Source: Streptomyces sp. NRRL S-350 (GTDB lineage: Bacteria > Actinomycetota > Actinomycetes > Streptomycetales > Streptomycetaceae). From it: 64,000 nucleotides of DNA. Positions within the stretch are counted from its first letter, which is position 1. Each line of letters starts with the position of its first letter. Of the stretch, positions 24,439-31,633 are shown in pieces. Both the position numbers and the translations under genes were made by a program. The notes under the pieces are model-generated. The model did no database searches. It saw only the letters and a program-made list of their open reading frames with translations, and was not told where the DNA came from. Where the stretch lies: contig NZ_JOHO01000035.1 in NCBI RefSeq assembly GCF_000719705.1, forward strand, positions 1 to 64,000. The letters run 5' to 3'.

Positions 24439-25257
24439 GTGGCTCAGCAGCTCGCACTGACCGTCGATTTCGGGTCGGGTTTCACCGAGGCCTGGTCCAA
24501 GATCGCGAAGGTCATTCCGCAGTTCATCGCCTTCCTGGTGATCCTGGTCATCGGCTGGTTCGTGGCGAAGGCGATCGCCGGGATCCTCGACCGGGTGCTG
24601 CGCCGGATCGGCTCGGAACGGGTCTCGGAGCGGTCCGGCATGGCCGCGCGCCTGCACGGCTCGAAGTACGACATGACCGGCATCATCTGCAAGGTCGTCT
24701 ACTACGTGGTCCTGCTGATGGCGCTGCAGCTGGCGTTCGGCGTCTTCGGCCCGAACCCGATCAGCGTGATGATCCACAGCATCGTCGCGTGGCTGCCCAG
24801 GGCCATCGTCGCCGTCGTGATCGTGGTGGTCGCCATGGCCATCGCCAACGGCGTGCGCGACATCGTGGCGAACTCGCTGGCCGGCGCGTCGTACGGCCGC
24901 ACCGTCGCCACCATGGTGTGGGGCTTCATCGTCGGGCTCGGTGTGATCGCCGCGCTGGGCCAGGTCGGGATCGCCACCGCGGTCACCGGGCCGGTGCTGA
25001 TCGCCGCGCTCGCCACGATCGCCGGGGTGCTGGTGGTCGGCGTCGGCGGCGGCCTGGTCATGCCGATGCGTCGGCGCTGGGAGCGGTGGCTGGACAGCGC
25101 CGAGCAGGAGACCGCCCGGCTGCGCGGCAGCTCGTACCAGGCCGGCCGCTCCGACGCCCTCGCCAACCAGCCCGCCCGCCCGACCACCCAGACCGGCCCG
25201 GCCACCCCGCCGGCCCCGGGCATCGACCCCGGCGGCCCGGGCGACCGGCCGATGTAG
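24439..25257 (+). CDS. MS-channel-like conserved TM-helix protein
   Basis: GTG 24439 follows GGAGG by 5 nt and gives 272 residues. The first helix is amphipathic, then TM segments near 31-50, 90-112, 124-145, 165-185 and 195-215. The repeated 'IVAWLPRAIVAVVIVVVAMAIANGVRDIV' type helix is the Pfam 'conserved TM helix' unit found in MscS-related proteins such as CmpX. The full MscS beta domain is absent, so gating as a classical mechanosensitive channel is doubtful. The tail is Pro/Gly-rich and cytoplasmic. Single gene; role in membrane stress is a family-level inference. Confidence 0.8.
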   Translation: MAQQLALTVDFGSGFTEAWSKIAKVIPQFIAFLVILVIGWFVAKAIAGILDRVLRRIGSERVSERSGMAARLHGSKYDMTGIICKVVYYVVLLMALQLAFGVFGPNPISVMIHSIVAWLPRAIVAVVIVVVAMAIANGVRDIVANSLAGASYGRTVATMVWGFIVGLGVIAALGQVGIATAVTGPVLIAALATIAGVLVVGVGGGLVMPMRRRWERWLDSAEQETARLRGSSYQAGRSDALANQPARPTTQTGPATPPAPGIDPGGPGDRPM

Positions 25258-25313
25258 CCGGGCAGTGCCGGTACGAGTGCGTCGGCGTCGGCGTCGACGG
25301 CGGTGTGCGGGGC

Positions 25314-25667
25314 TCAGACCTCGAGCAGGTCCTGCTCGCGCACCAGCCAGCAGATGGCGGTCAGCCGGAGCACGGCGTAGTCGTAGCCGACCGGCTCCCG
25401 CCAGCCGATCTCGGCGAGCGCGTCGAGGAAGCCCAGCGCGTAGTCCGACAGTTCCTCACGGTCCAGGGGCCGGGGCGCGAGCTCCGGCCCCTGCGCGTAC
25501 AGCAGCTCGCGCAGCATCGCCGCGTGCTGGTCGACCGCCGCGACGAAACCGGGCTCGAAGGCGAACTCGGCCAGCCGGGGCGTGAACGCCGCCACGATGC
25601 CGGGCAGCGGGCAGCCGGCCGGCTCGTCGGGGGAGCGCCGGAAGGAATCGTCGGAGGTCGCGAACAT
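25314..25667 (-). CDS. small conserved hypothetical protein
   Basis: 117 residues, acidic, no signal or TM segment. Features: '[39 protein letters not shown]' and a C-terminal '[23 protein letters not shown]'; mostly helical by composition. I do not recognise the family with certainty. The ATG has a -10-like TACGGT six bases upstream (25674-25679 on the complementary strand), suggesting a leaderless transcript and supporting this start. Codon use matches its neighbours, so it is probably a real gene. Confidence 0.65.
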   Translation of the reverse strand: MFATSDDSFRRSPDEPAGCPLPGIVAAFTPRLAEFAFEPGFVAAVDQHAAMLRELLYAQGPELAPRPLDREELSDYALGFLDALAEIGWREPVGYDYAVLRLTAICWLVREQDLLEV

Positions 25668-25842
25668 CCGTCCACCGTAGGCGAGCCCGGGCGCGGGTTC
25701 GGGCCGCCGTGACGGTTCCGTGCTGAGACCTTTGCCACCCCCGGCCGCGGGCCCCCGGCGCCGGTCGCAGCGGCCGGTACGGTCCGTGATCCGGCCGGTT
25801 CCCTGCGCTCACGACCGGGTGGTCTGCACCACAATGGTCCGC

Positions 25843-26769
25843 ATGGATCTCCGCATCTTCACCGAACCCCAGCAGGGCGCGAGCTACGACACCCTGCTCA
25901 AGGTCGCCCGCACCGCCGAGGAGCTCGGCGCCTTCAGCGCCTTCTTCCGCTCCGACCACTACCTGAAGATGGGTGACGTCGACGGCCTGCCCGGCCCCAC
26001 CGACGCCTGGATCACCCTGGCCGGACTCGCCCGCGACACCAGCACCATCCGCCTCGGCACGCTGATGACCGCCGCCACCTTCCGGCTGCCGGGCGTCACC
26101 GCCATCCAGGTCGCCCAGGTCGACGCGATGAGCGGCGGCCGGGTCGAGTTCGGCCTCGGCGCAGGCTGGTACGAGGCCGAGCACGCCGCCTACGGCATCC
26201 CCTTCCCCAAGGAGAAGTTCGGGCGGCTGGAGGAGCAGCTGGCGATCATCACCGGGCTGTGGAACACCAAGCTCGGGGACACCTTCGACTTCGCCGGCCG
26301 GTACTACACGCTGACCGACTCGCCCGCGCTGCCCAAGCCCGTCCAGGACCGCATCCCGGTGCTCGTCGGCGGCCTCGGCCCGAAGCGCACCCCGGCCCTC
26401 GCCGCCCGCTTCGCCGACGAGTTCAACCTGCCGTTCGCCTCGGCGGACGACTCCGCCGCCCAGTTCGGCCGGGTCCGCGCCGCCGTCGAGCAGGCCGGGC
26501 GCCCGGCCGACGCCCTGGTCCTCTCCAACGCCCTGGTCGCCTGCGTCGGCCGGGACGACGCCGAGGTGGCCCGCCGGGCCGCCGCCATCGGCCGCGAGGT
26601 CGACGAGCTGAAGGCCAACGGCCTGGCCGGCACCCCGGACGAGGTGGTCGAGCGGATCGGCCGGTACCAGGCCGTCGGCAGCGAGCGGGTCTACCTGCAG
26701 ATCCTCGACCTGGACGACCTCGACCACCTGGAGCTGATCGCCTCGCGGGTCGCCCCGCAGCTCGACTGA
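25843..26769 (+). CDS. LLM-class F420-dependent oxidoreductase
   Basis: 308 residues from ATG 25843; CACAAT (25830-25835) seven bases before it fits a leaderless promoter and favours this over ATG 25834. Luciferase-like TIM barrel: 'LRIFTEPQQGASYDTLLKVARTAEELGAFSAFFRSDHYL', 'DAWITLAGLARDTSTIRLGTLM', 'VDAMSGGRVEFGLGAGW', 'IPVLVGGLGPKRTPALAARFADEFNL'. The missing FMN phosphate loop and the GLGAGWYEAEH signature are typical of coenzyme F420 users of actinobacteria. The substrate is not predictable. Probably monocistronic. Confidence 0.92.
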   Translation: MDLRIFTEPQQGASYDTLLKVARTAEELGAFSAFFRSDHYLKMGDVDGLPGPTDAWITLAGLARDTSTIRLGTLMTAATFRLPGVTAIQVAQVDAMSGGRVEFGLGAGWYEAEHAAYGIPFPKEKFGRLEEQLAIITGLWNTKLGDTFDFAGRYYTLTDSPALPKPVQDRIPVLVGGLGPKRTPALAARFADEFNLPFASADDSAAQFGRVRAAVEQAGRPADALVLSNALVACVGRDDAEVARRAAAIGREVDELKANGLAGTPDEVVERIGRYQAVGSERVYLQILDLDDLDHLELIASRVAPQLD

Positions 26770-26891
26770 CGGCCGGGCCCGGCCCGCCGCGGCCGGGCCG
26801 CCGTTCGGCCGGGCCCGCTCCGACCTCCGCGCTTTACTCGTTCTTGGGAATGCGCCATGCTCCAGACCAGGTAACGGCGGGGGGAGATCCG

Positions 26892-27560
26892 GTGAGCGGG
26901 ACGGGAACGGCACGGGCGGCGGCGGGGCCACGGGTGCCGCCGCCGCGCACCGCCGGGGAGCGCGTCGTCCTCCCGCCCGCCCACGACCCGCCCGTCCTGC
27001 ACGAGCTGCGCGGCCCGGGCCCGGCGGCCCTGCGCTACCCCGCCGGAGACCTGCTGGTCGTCTCCGGCCTGCCCGGGAGCGGCAAGAGCACCCTGATGCG
27101 CCGCTGCGTGCGAGCCCCGCTGATCGACTCCCAGCTGGTGCGCGAGGAGTACGCGGCGCGCCTGCCCGACCGCCTCCCGTACGCGCTCTACCGGCCGCTC
27201 GCCAGGCTCTCGCACTACCGGCGGCTGCGCCGCGCGGTGCTGGACGGCGGGCCGCTCGCGGTGCACGACTGCGGCACCCTGCCGTGGGTGCGGGCCTGGC
27301 TCGCCCGGGCCGCCGCCCGGCAGGGGCGCCGGGTGCACCTGCTGCTGCTCGACGTCGACCCGGCCGAGGCGCTGGCCGGGCAGCGGCGGCGCGGGCGCGG
27401 CGTCTCCCGCTACGCCTTCGCCCGGCACCGGGCCGTCGTCGCCCGGCTGCGCCGGGGGATCCTCGGCGCCGGGCGGCTGCCGGCCGACTGTGCGTCGGCC
27501 GTGGTACTCGACCGGGCCGCCGCGCGCGCCCTGCGGGAGATCGACTTCACGGCGTCGTAG
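26892..27560 (+). CDS. P-loop kinase/AAA ATPase-like protein
   Basis: 222 residues from GTG 26892, with GGGGAG upstream. Walker A '[18 protein letters not shown]' near residue 60 is perfect. A lid-like region '[27 protein letters not shown]' and '[16 protein letters not shown]' (Walker-B-like position) follow, then '[18 protein letters not shown]'. The layout is that of zeta-toxin/chloramphenicol-phosphotransferase-like or polynucleotide-kinase-like small P-loop kinases. There is no antitoxin gene beside it. Substrate unknown. Confidence 0.8.
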   Translation: MSGTGTARAAAGPRVPPPRTAGERVVLPPAHDPPVLHELRGPGPAALRYPAGDLLVVSGLPGSGKSTLMRRCVRAPLIDSQLVREEYAARLPDRLPYALYRPLARLSHYRRLRRAVLDGGPLAVHDCGTLPWVRAWLARAAARQGRRVHLLLLDVDPAEALAGQRRRGRGVSRYAFARHRAVVARLRRGILGAGRLPADCASAVVLDRAAARALREIDFTAS

Positions 27561-27657
27561 TCTCGGCGGGTCCGCGCCGGGCAGCGCGCCGGCGGGTCCG
27601 GCCGGAGCGTGCCGGGCGCGGCCGAGACTCCGCCGACTCCCCCCGTCAGGAGCGCAG

Positions 27658-28650
27658 ATGCGCCGTACTGTCCGGGTGCGCTCGCGTGCCCCCCGCCTGT
27701 TCCCCTGCGCCGCCGCGCTGGTGGCCGCCGCCGCGCTGAGCCAGTTCGCGGCACCGGCCCCGCAGCGGGCCGCCGCCACCGCCCCGACGACGGTGTGCGA
27801 GGGCGGTGCGGCCGGTGCCGGGGCCGACGCCTCCGGGGTCGCCGCCCGGAAGCCGGCCGACAGCCGGGCCGGGAAGGACCCGAATGACGTCAGTGCCGCC
27901 CGGGCCCGGGCGATGCAGGCCGACCTCGACGACCGGCTCGCCGCACTCCGCGCCGCCAAGGCCCGGATCGGCGCCCCGACCACCGTCCCGGTCTACGTCC
28001 ACGTCATCCACGCCGGGGACTCCGGGAACCTGGACGACGGCGCGGTCGCCGCCCAGATCGACCACCTCAACGCCACCTACGGCGGCCAGGGCGAGGGCAA
28101 CGCCCCCACCCAGTTCCACTTCGAGCTGGCCGGCACCGACCGGACCGACAACGCCTCCTGGTACACCGGCATGACCCCCGGCTCGGCGGCCGAGCAGGCG
28201 ATGAAGAGCACCCTGCGCAAGGGCGGCCAGAGCGCCCTCAACCTCTACACCGCCCGGCTCGGGCAGTCCCTGCTCGGCTGGTCGACCTTCCCGGACGCGT
28301 ACCGGTCGAACCCGACCGACGACGGCGTGGTCGTGCTCGACGCCTCGCTGCCCGGCGGCTCCGCGACCCACTACGACCAGGGCAACACCGCCACCCACGA
28401 GATCGGCCACTGGCTCGGCCTCCTCCACACCTTCCAGGGCGGCTGCCTGTCCCCGGGCGACTACGTGGACGACACCCCGGCCGAGCGCAGCCCCTCCTAC
28501 GGCTGCTCCGAGGGCCGCGACACCTGCCCCGGTGCGGGGCTCGACCCGATCCACAACTTCATGGACTACAGCTACGACTCCTGCATGAGCCAGTTCACCC
28601 CGGGCCAGGTCCAGCGGATGGCGAACTCGTGGGCCGTGTACCGCAGTTGA
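27658..28650 (+). CDS. secreted zinc metalloprotease (M43 pappalysin-like)
   Basis: 330 residues with a clear Sec signal (Arg-rich start, hydrophobic core '[17 protein letters not shown]', AxA-type region) and a pro-like segment to ~100. The catalytic domain has '[13 protein letters not shown]' (HExxHxxGxxH from His ~247), a Met-turn '[11 protein letters not shown]', and Cys residues in the pattern of M43 enzymes ('GGCLSPGD', '[12 protein letters not shown]'). All zinc ligands and the Glu are intact, so an active extracellular protease is expected. RBS GGAG precedes the ATG. Confidence 0.93.
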   Translation: MRRTVRVRSRAPRLFPCAAALVAAAALSQFAAPAPQRAAATAPTTVCEGGAAGAGADASGVAARKPADSRAGKDPNDVSAARARAMQADLDDRLAALRAAKARIGAPTTVPVYVHVIHAGDSGNLDDGAVAAQIDHLNATYGGQGEGNAPTQFHFELAGTDRTDNASWYTGMTPGSAAEQAMKSTLRKGGQSALNLYTARLGQSLLGWSTFPDAYRSNPTDDGVVVLDASLPGGSATHYDQGNTATHEIGHWLGLLHTFQGGCLSPGDYVDDTPAERSPSYGCSEGRDTCPGAGLDPIHNFMDYSYDSCMSQFTPGQVQRMANSWAVYRS

Positions 28651-28754
28651 GTGCAGCGCTCGCCCGCCCGGACGTCCGCCCCCGTCATCCGTCCCACCGT
28701 CCGCCCCCCATCCAGCCGCACCCTCCGGCAGGAGCAACCGAAGGAGCAAGGGCA

Positions 28755-29204
28755 TTGAGTGCCAATCCCCGGATCGTCGTCGGCGTGGACGGCTCGCCCG
28801 CCTCTGAGCAGGCGCTGCGCTGGGCCGTCGGCTACGCCAAGGCCGTCGGCGGCACGATCAGCGCGATCGCCGCCTGGGAGTACCCCGCCTTCTACGGCTG
28901 GGCGGGGCAGGGCGTGCCGACCGTCGAGACCCTCAACCCCGAGGAACTCGCCGGCCGGACCCTCGCCGAGACCGTCACCAGGGTGGTCGGCTCCGACCCG
29001 GCCGTGCCGATCACCGAGGGCGTGATGCCCGGCCACGCCGCCACGGCCCTCCTGGAGGCCGCCAAGGGCGCGGCCCTGCTCGTCGTCGGCAGCCGCGGCC
29101 TCGGCGGGTTCTCCGGCGTCCTGCTCGGCTCCGTCAGCCGTCACCTCACCGAGCACGCGCCGTGCCCCGTGGTCGTCGTCCGCGAGGGCCAGGCCCCGGC
29201 GTGA
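28755..29204 (+). CDS. universal stress protein (single UspA domain)
   Basis: TTG start at 28755, 8 nt after AAGGAG, gives 149 residues. The fold is marked by 'PRIVVGVDGSPASEQALRWAVGYA' at the N-terminus and the ATP-binding loop 'LLVVGSRGLGGFSGVLLGSVSRHLTEHAPCPVVVVR' at the C-terminus (G-2x-G-9x-G-S). It is therefore an ATP-binding type Usp. The rare TTG start may lower expression. Confidence 0.93.
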   Translation: MSANPRIVVGVDGSPASEQALRWAVGYAKAVGGTISAIAAWEYPAFYGWAGQGVPTVETLNPEELAGRTLAETVTRVVGSDPAVPITEGVMPGHAATALLEAAKGAALLVVGSRGLGGFSGVLLGSVSRHLTEHAPCPVVVVREGQAPA

Positions 29205-29262
29205 CCCGCCGTCGCGACCCGTCACCGGGCCGCCGCGCGGGGGACCGGGAGAGGATGGAGCC

Positions 29263-30111
29263 ATGCCAGAAGGTGACTCCGTCTACCGCGCGGCGGCCCG
29301 GCTGCACGACACCCTCGCCGGGCAGCTGCTGACCAGCGCCGACCTGCGCGTGCCCGCACACGCGACCGCCGACCTCTCCGGCCGCCGGGTGCTGGAGGTC
29401 GCCCCGCGCGGCAAGCACCTGCTCACCCGCCTCGAAGGCGGCCTCACCCTGCACACCCACCTGAGGATGGACGGCCGCTGGGAGGTCTACCGCCCCGGCG
29501 AGCGGTGGGCCGGCGGGCCGGCCTGGCAGATCCGCGCCGTCCTCGGCACCGACCGCGGCACCGCCGTCGGCTACCGGCTCCCCGTCGTCGAACTGCTGCG
29601 CACCGCCGACGAACAGCGCGCCGTCGGCCACCTCGGGCCCGACCTGCTCGGCCCCGACTGGGATCCGGCCGAAGCCGTCCGCCGACTGCTCTCCCACCCC
29701 GCCCGCCCCCTCGCCGAAGCCCTGCTCGACCAGCGCAACCTCGCCGGCATCGGCAACGTGTACGCCAACGAGCTCTGCTACCTGGCCGGCGTCACCCCGT
29801 GGACCGAGGTCGGTGAACTCCCGCGCCCCGACCGCTTGGTGGACCGCGCCCGACACCTGTTGGACGCCAACAAACTGCGCTCCGGCCACATCACCACCGG
29901 CGACACCCGGCGCGGCCACCAGCACTGGGTCTACGGCCGGGCGGGGCGCCCCTGCGCCCGCTGCGGCACCCTCGTCCTGACCGCCCGCCAGGGCACGCCC
30001 CCGCAGGACCGGGTGGCCTACTGGTGCCCGTACTGCCAGCGCGGCCCGGCCCCGGCGGGCGCCACCCTCCGTCCGTCCCGGGGCGGCGGAGGACGCCCGC
30101 CGGGGCGGTGA
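29263..30111 (+). CDS. Fpg/Nei-family DNA glycosylase/AP lyase
   Basis: 282 residues beginning 'MPEGDSVYRAAARL': after Met removal, Pro1 is the catalytic nucleophile and Glu2 the acid, and the GDS form is typical of endonuclease VIII (Nei) types. The helix-two-turn-helix 'DQRNLAGIGNVYANELCYLAGVTPW' binds DNA, and a C-terminal zinc finger 'CARCGT...YWCPYCQ' completes it. The extra ~20 residue Gly/Arg/Pro tail is unremarkable. It excises oxidised bases in base-excision repair. Nei2-like by appearance; Fpg cannot be excluded. Confidence 0.9.
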   Translation: MPEGDSVYRAAARLHDTLAGQLLTSADLRVPAHATADLSGRRVLEVAPRGKHLLTRLEGGLTLHTHLRMDGRWEVYRPGERWAGGPAWQIRAVLGTDRGTAVGYRLPVVELLRTADEQRAVGHLGPDLLGPDWDPAEAVRRLLSHPARPLAEALLDQRNLAGIGNVYANELCYLAGVTPWTEVGELPRPDRLVDRARHLLDANKLRSGHITTGDTRRGHQHWVYGRAGRPCARCGTLVLTARQGTPPQDRVAYWCPYCQRGPAPAGATLRPSRGGGGRPPGR

Positions 30112-30121
30112 GGCGGCCCGG

Positions 30122-30757
30122 TCAGAGCTGTTCGACCAGGGCGGGGTGGCGGGGGTCGTCCACGCGGACGGTGAGGTCGGCGAGTTCACCGGGAGTGGTC
30201 TCCGCCTCGTAGCGGGCGTAGGCGGGGAGGGTCCACTGCTCCTCGGCGGGGGTGCGGCGGGCGAGCGCGGCCGGGGTGAGGGCGAGGTGGACGGTCAGGT
30301 CGAGGGGCAGCCAGCGGCCGAGGAGGAGCTGGCCGTCCAGCAGCAGGACGCCGCCGGGCGGGAGCTCGGTGTACGGGGCGCGGGTCGAACGGTCGGTCGC
30401 CGGGTCGCGCAGGGACGGCAGGACGCGGCCGGTGCCGCCCGGCTCCAGCGGGTCGAGGACCTCGCGCAGCAGGGCGCCGTCGTCCAGCCAGAGGTCGTGG
30501 AAGGCGTCCGCGTCGTGGCGGCCGTACTCCAGCCGGACCGAGGCGGGGCGCAGGAAGTCCGCCGCCGACACCCGCAGCGTCGGGCGGCCGCGCAGCCGCA
30601 GCGGCTCCACCAGGGCGTCGGCGAGCGCGTCGGGACGGGCGGCCGCGGCGCCGTCCACAGCCACCCGCAGGCGGCGCCCGTCGGAGCCGGGCAGGGCGGT
30701 GACGCGGTCGGCGAGCAGTTCGGCCAGGTTGTCGGGGGAGATCGGGCGAATCCGCAT
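30122..30757 (-). CDS. uridine kinase-like P-loop protein with degenerate Walker A
   Basis: 211 residues from ATG 30757. Overall organisation follows uridine kinase/phosphoribulokinase: 'RLRVAVDGAAAARPDALADALVEPL', then 'LRVSAADFLRPASVRLEYGRHDADAFHDLWLDDGALLREVLDPL', 'GGVLLLDGQLLLGRWLPLDL'. The glycine-rich GxSGSGKT loop is replaced by 'DGAAAARPD', so normal phosphate binding looks lost. The start has only a weak RBS. It may be a non-catalytic or nucleotide-binding relic, yet codon use and length suggest an expressed protein. Confidence 0.75.
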   Translation of the reverse strand: MRIRPISPDNLAELLADRVTALPGSDGRRLRVAVDGAAAARPDALADALVEPLRLRGRPTLRVSAADFLRPASVRLEYGRHDADAFHDLWLDDGALLREVLDPLEPGGTGRVLPSLRDPATDRSTRAPYTELPPGGVLLLDGQLLLGRWLPLDLTVHLALTPAALARRTPAEEQWTLPAYARYEAETTPGELADLTVRVDDPRHPALVEQL

Positions 30758-31207
30758 CGGCCCATCCTGCCGTGGGCGGTCGGGGTCGGCGCACGGGAGG
30801 GCGGGGGTCGGGACGGCGGGCGGGCGTGCGAGACGGTGGATGCGGCCCGCGTGGAGGCGGGTCGCATCGGCGGCGAGGCTCCGGAGGTCCCGGCCGGGGA
30901 CCGGTCGCGCAGGGCTCCGGTGCGGCTCGCCGGTCGTGGCCTTCGATCGGCTGACGCCGCCGGCCGCCGGCCCGGGGACGAACAGCGCGGCTCCGCTGAC
31001 CAAAGGGGCGGCCGCGGCGGTCCGGCAGGTGTACCCGGACGGCCGAACGCCCGCACGGCCCCGCCCGCCGGGGGCGCCCCGGCCCCGAGCGGCAGCCGGC
31101 CGGCGCCGGTTTCGGCCGCGGGCCGTCCCGCCGTCCCCGAGCGCGTCCCCGAGCGCGCCCCCGAGCGCGTCCTCGGGCGCCCCGCCACGGCCGACCGCCC
31201 CCGGGTG
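30758..31207. other. intergenic region, no gene seen
   Basis: About 450 bases between two leftward genes. Open frames on both strands are Arg/Pro/Ala-rich and look spurious. It holds a 12-bp tandem repeat, CCCCGAGCGCGT (31135-31170, three copies plus a diverged fourth). No clear promoter for the uridine-kinase-like gene was located. Confidence 0.5.
31135..31170. repeat. 12-bp tandem repeat, three copies
   Basis: CCCCGAGCGCG(T/C) three times in register; a fourth, CCTCGGGCGCC, is degenerate. Confidence 0.8.
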
Positions 31208-31549
31208 TCAGCGCTTCGCCGGCGGGTGGTCCGCGAGGTCGGCGAGGACGTCGGCGTGGCAGGGGAGAGGGGCGCACCAGCAGCCGAGGCGGCGCCCCCG
31301 CAGGGGCGGCACGAGAGCGAGGAGGTCGGGGCGGGCGAGGAGGTACGCGCGGTACTCGGTGACCATCTCCTCCCGGCTCAGATCGGGCCCCGGACGGAAC
31401 GGGCAGTGCAGGGGCGATTCGGCGAGGTGCCAGCCGCCGCGGTGCATGGCACGCCCGACGTAGACGACGTCGTCGTAGTCGGGGTCGTCGCGGTGCCCCT
31501 TGAGGTTGACCACGGTGGTGCGGCGCGATGTGCTCTGCATGCCGTCCAT
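31208..31549 (-). CDS. DUF4326 protein
   Basis: About 113 residues (ATG 31549; ATG 31540 is possible and no RBS decides). The family hallmark is visible: 'VVNLKGHRDDPDYDDVVYVGRAMHRGGWHL...PLHCPF' at the N-terminus, the conserved 'REEMVTEYRAYLLARPDLL' helix, and 'LGCWCAPLPCHADVLADLAD' with CWC and C-H near the C-terminus, probably a metal site. Biochemical role unknown. It is divergent from the PP2C phosphatase gene. Confidence 0.85.
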   Translation of the reverse strand: MDGMQSTSRRTTVVNLKGHRDDPDYDDVVYVGRAMHRGGWHLAESPLHCPFRPGPDLSREEMVTEYRAYLLARPDLLALVPPLRGRRLGCWCAPLPCHADVLADLADHPPAKR

Positions 31550-31598
31550 GCTGGTGCAAGCGGGGCGGCCCGGCAGGCCGGGGCGGGGCGGCCCCGCC

Positions 31599-31627
31599 TT
31601 GACACGGTTCCGGGCCCGGCGTAGCAA
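31599..31627 (+). promoter_or_regulatory. strong vegetative promoter, leaderless
   Basis: TTGACA (31599-31604), 17-bp spacer, TAGCAA (31622-31627). The expected transcription start falls on or next to the A of the ATG at 31634, so the mRNA is predicted to be leaderless. No RBS precedes the ATG, in agreement. Confidence 0.75.
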
Positions 31628-31633
31628 AAGAGC

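Noticed and set aside
26846..26875. SigR-type promoter before the P-loop kinase gene
   Set aside because: GGGAAT is present, but the -10 GTT is missing at the 18-bp spacing (GTA at 19 bp instead).
26892..27560. Toxin-antitoxin pair (zeta-type kinase)
   Set aside because: The P-loop protein has the size of such toxins, but no small antitoxin gene lies directly before or after it.
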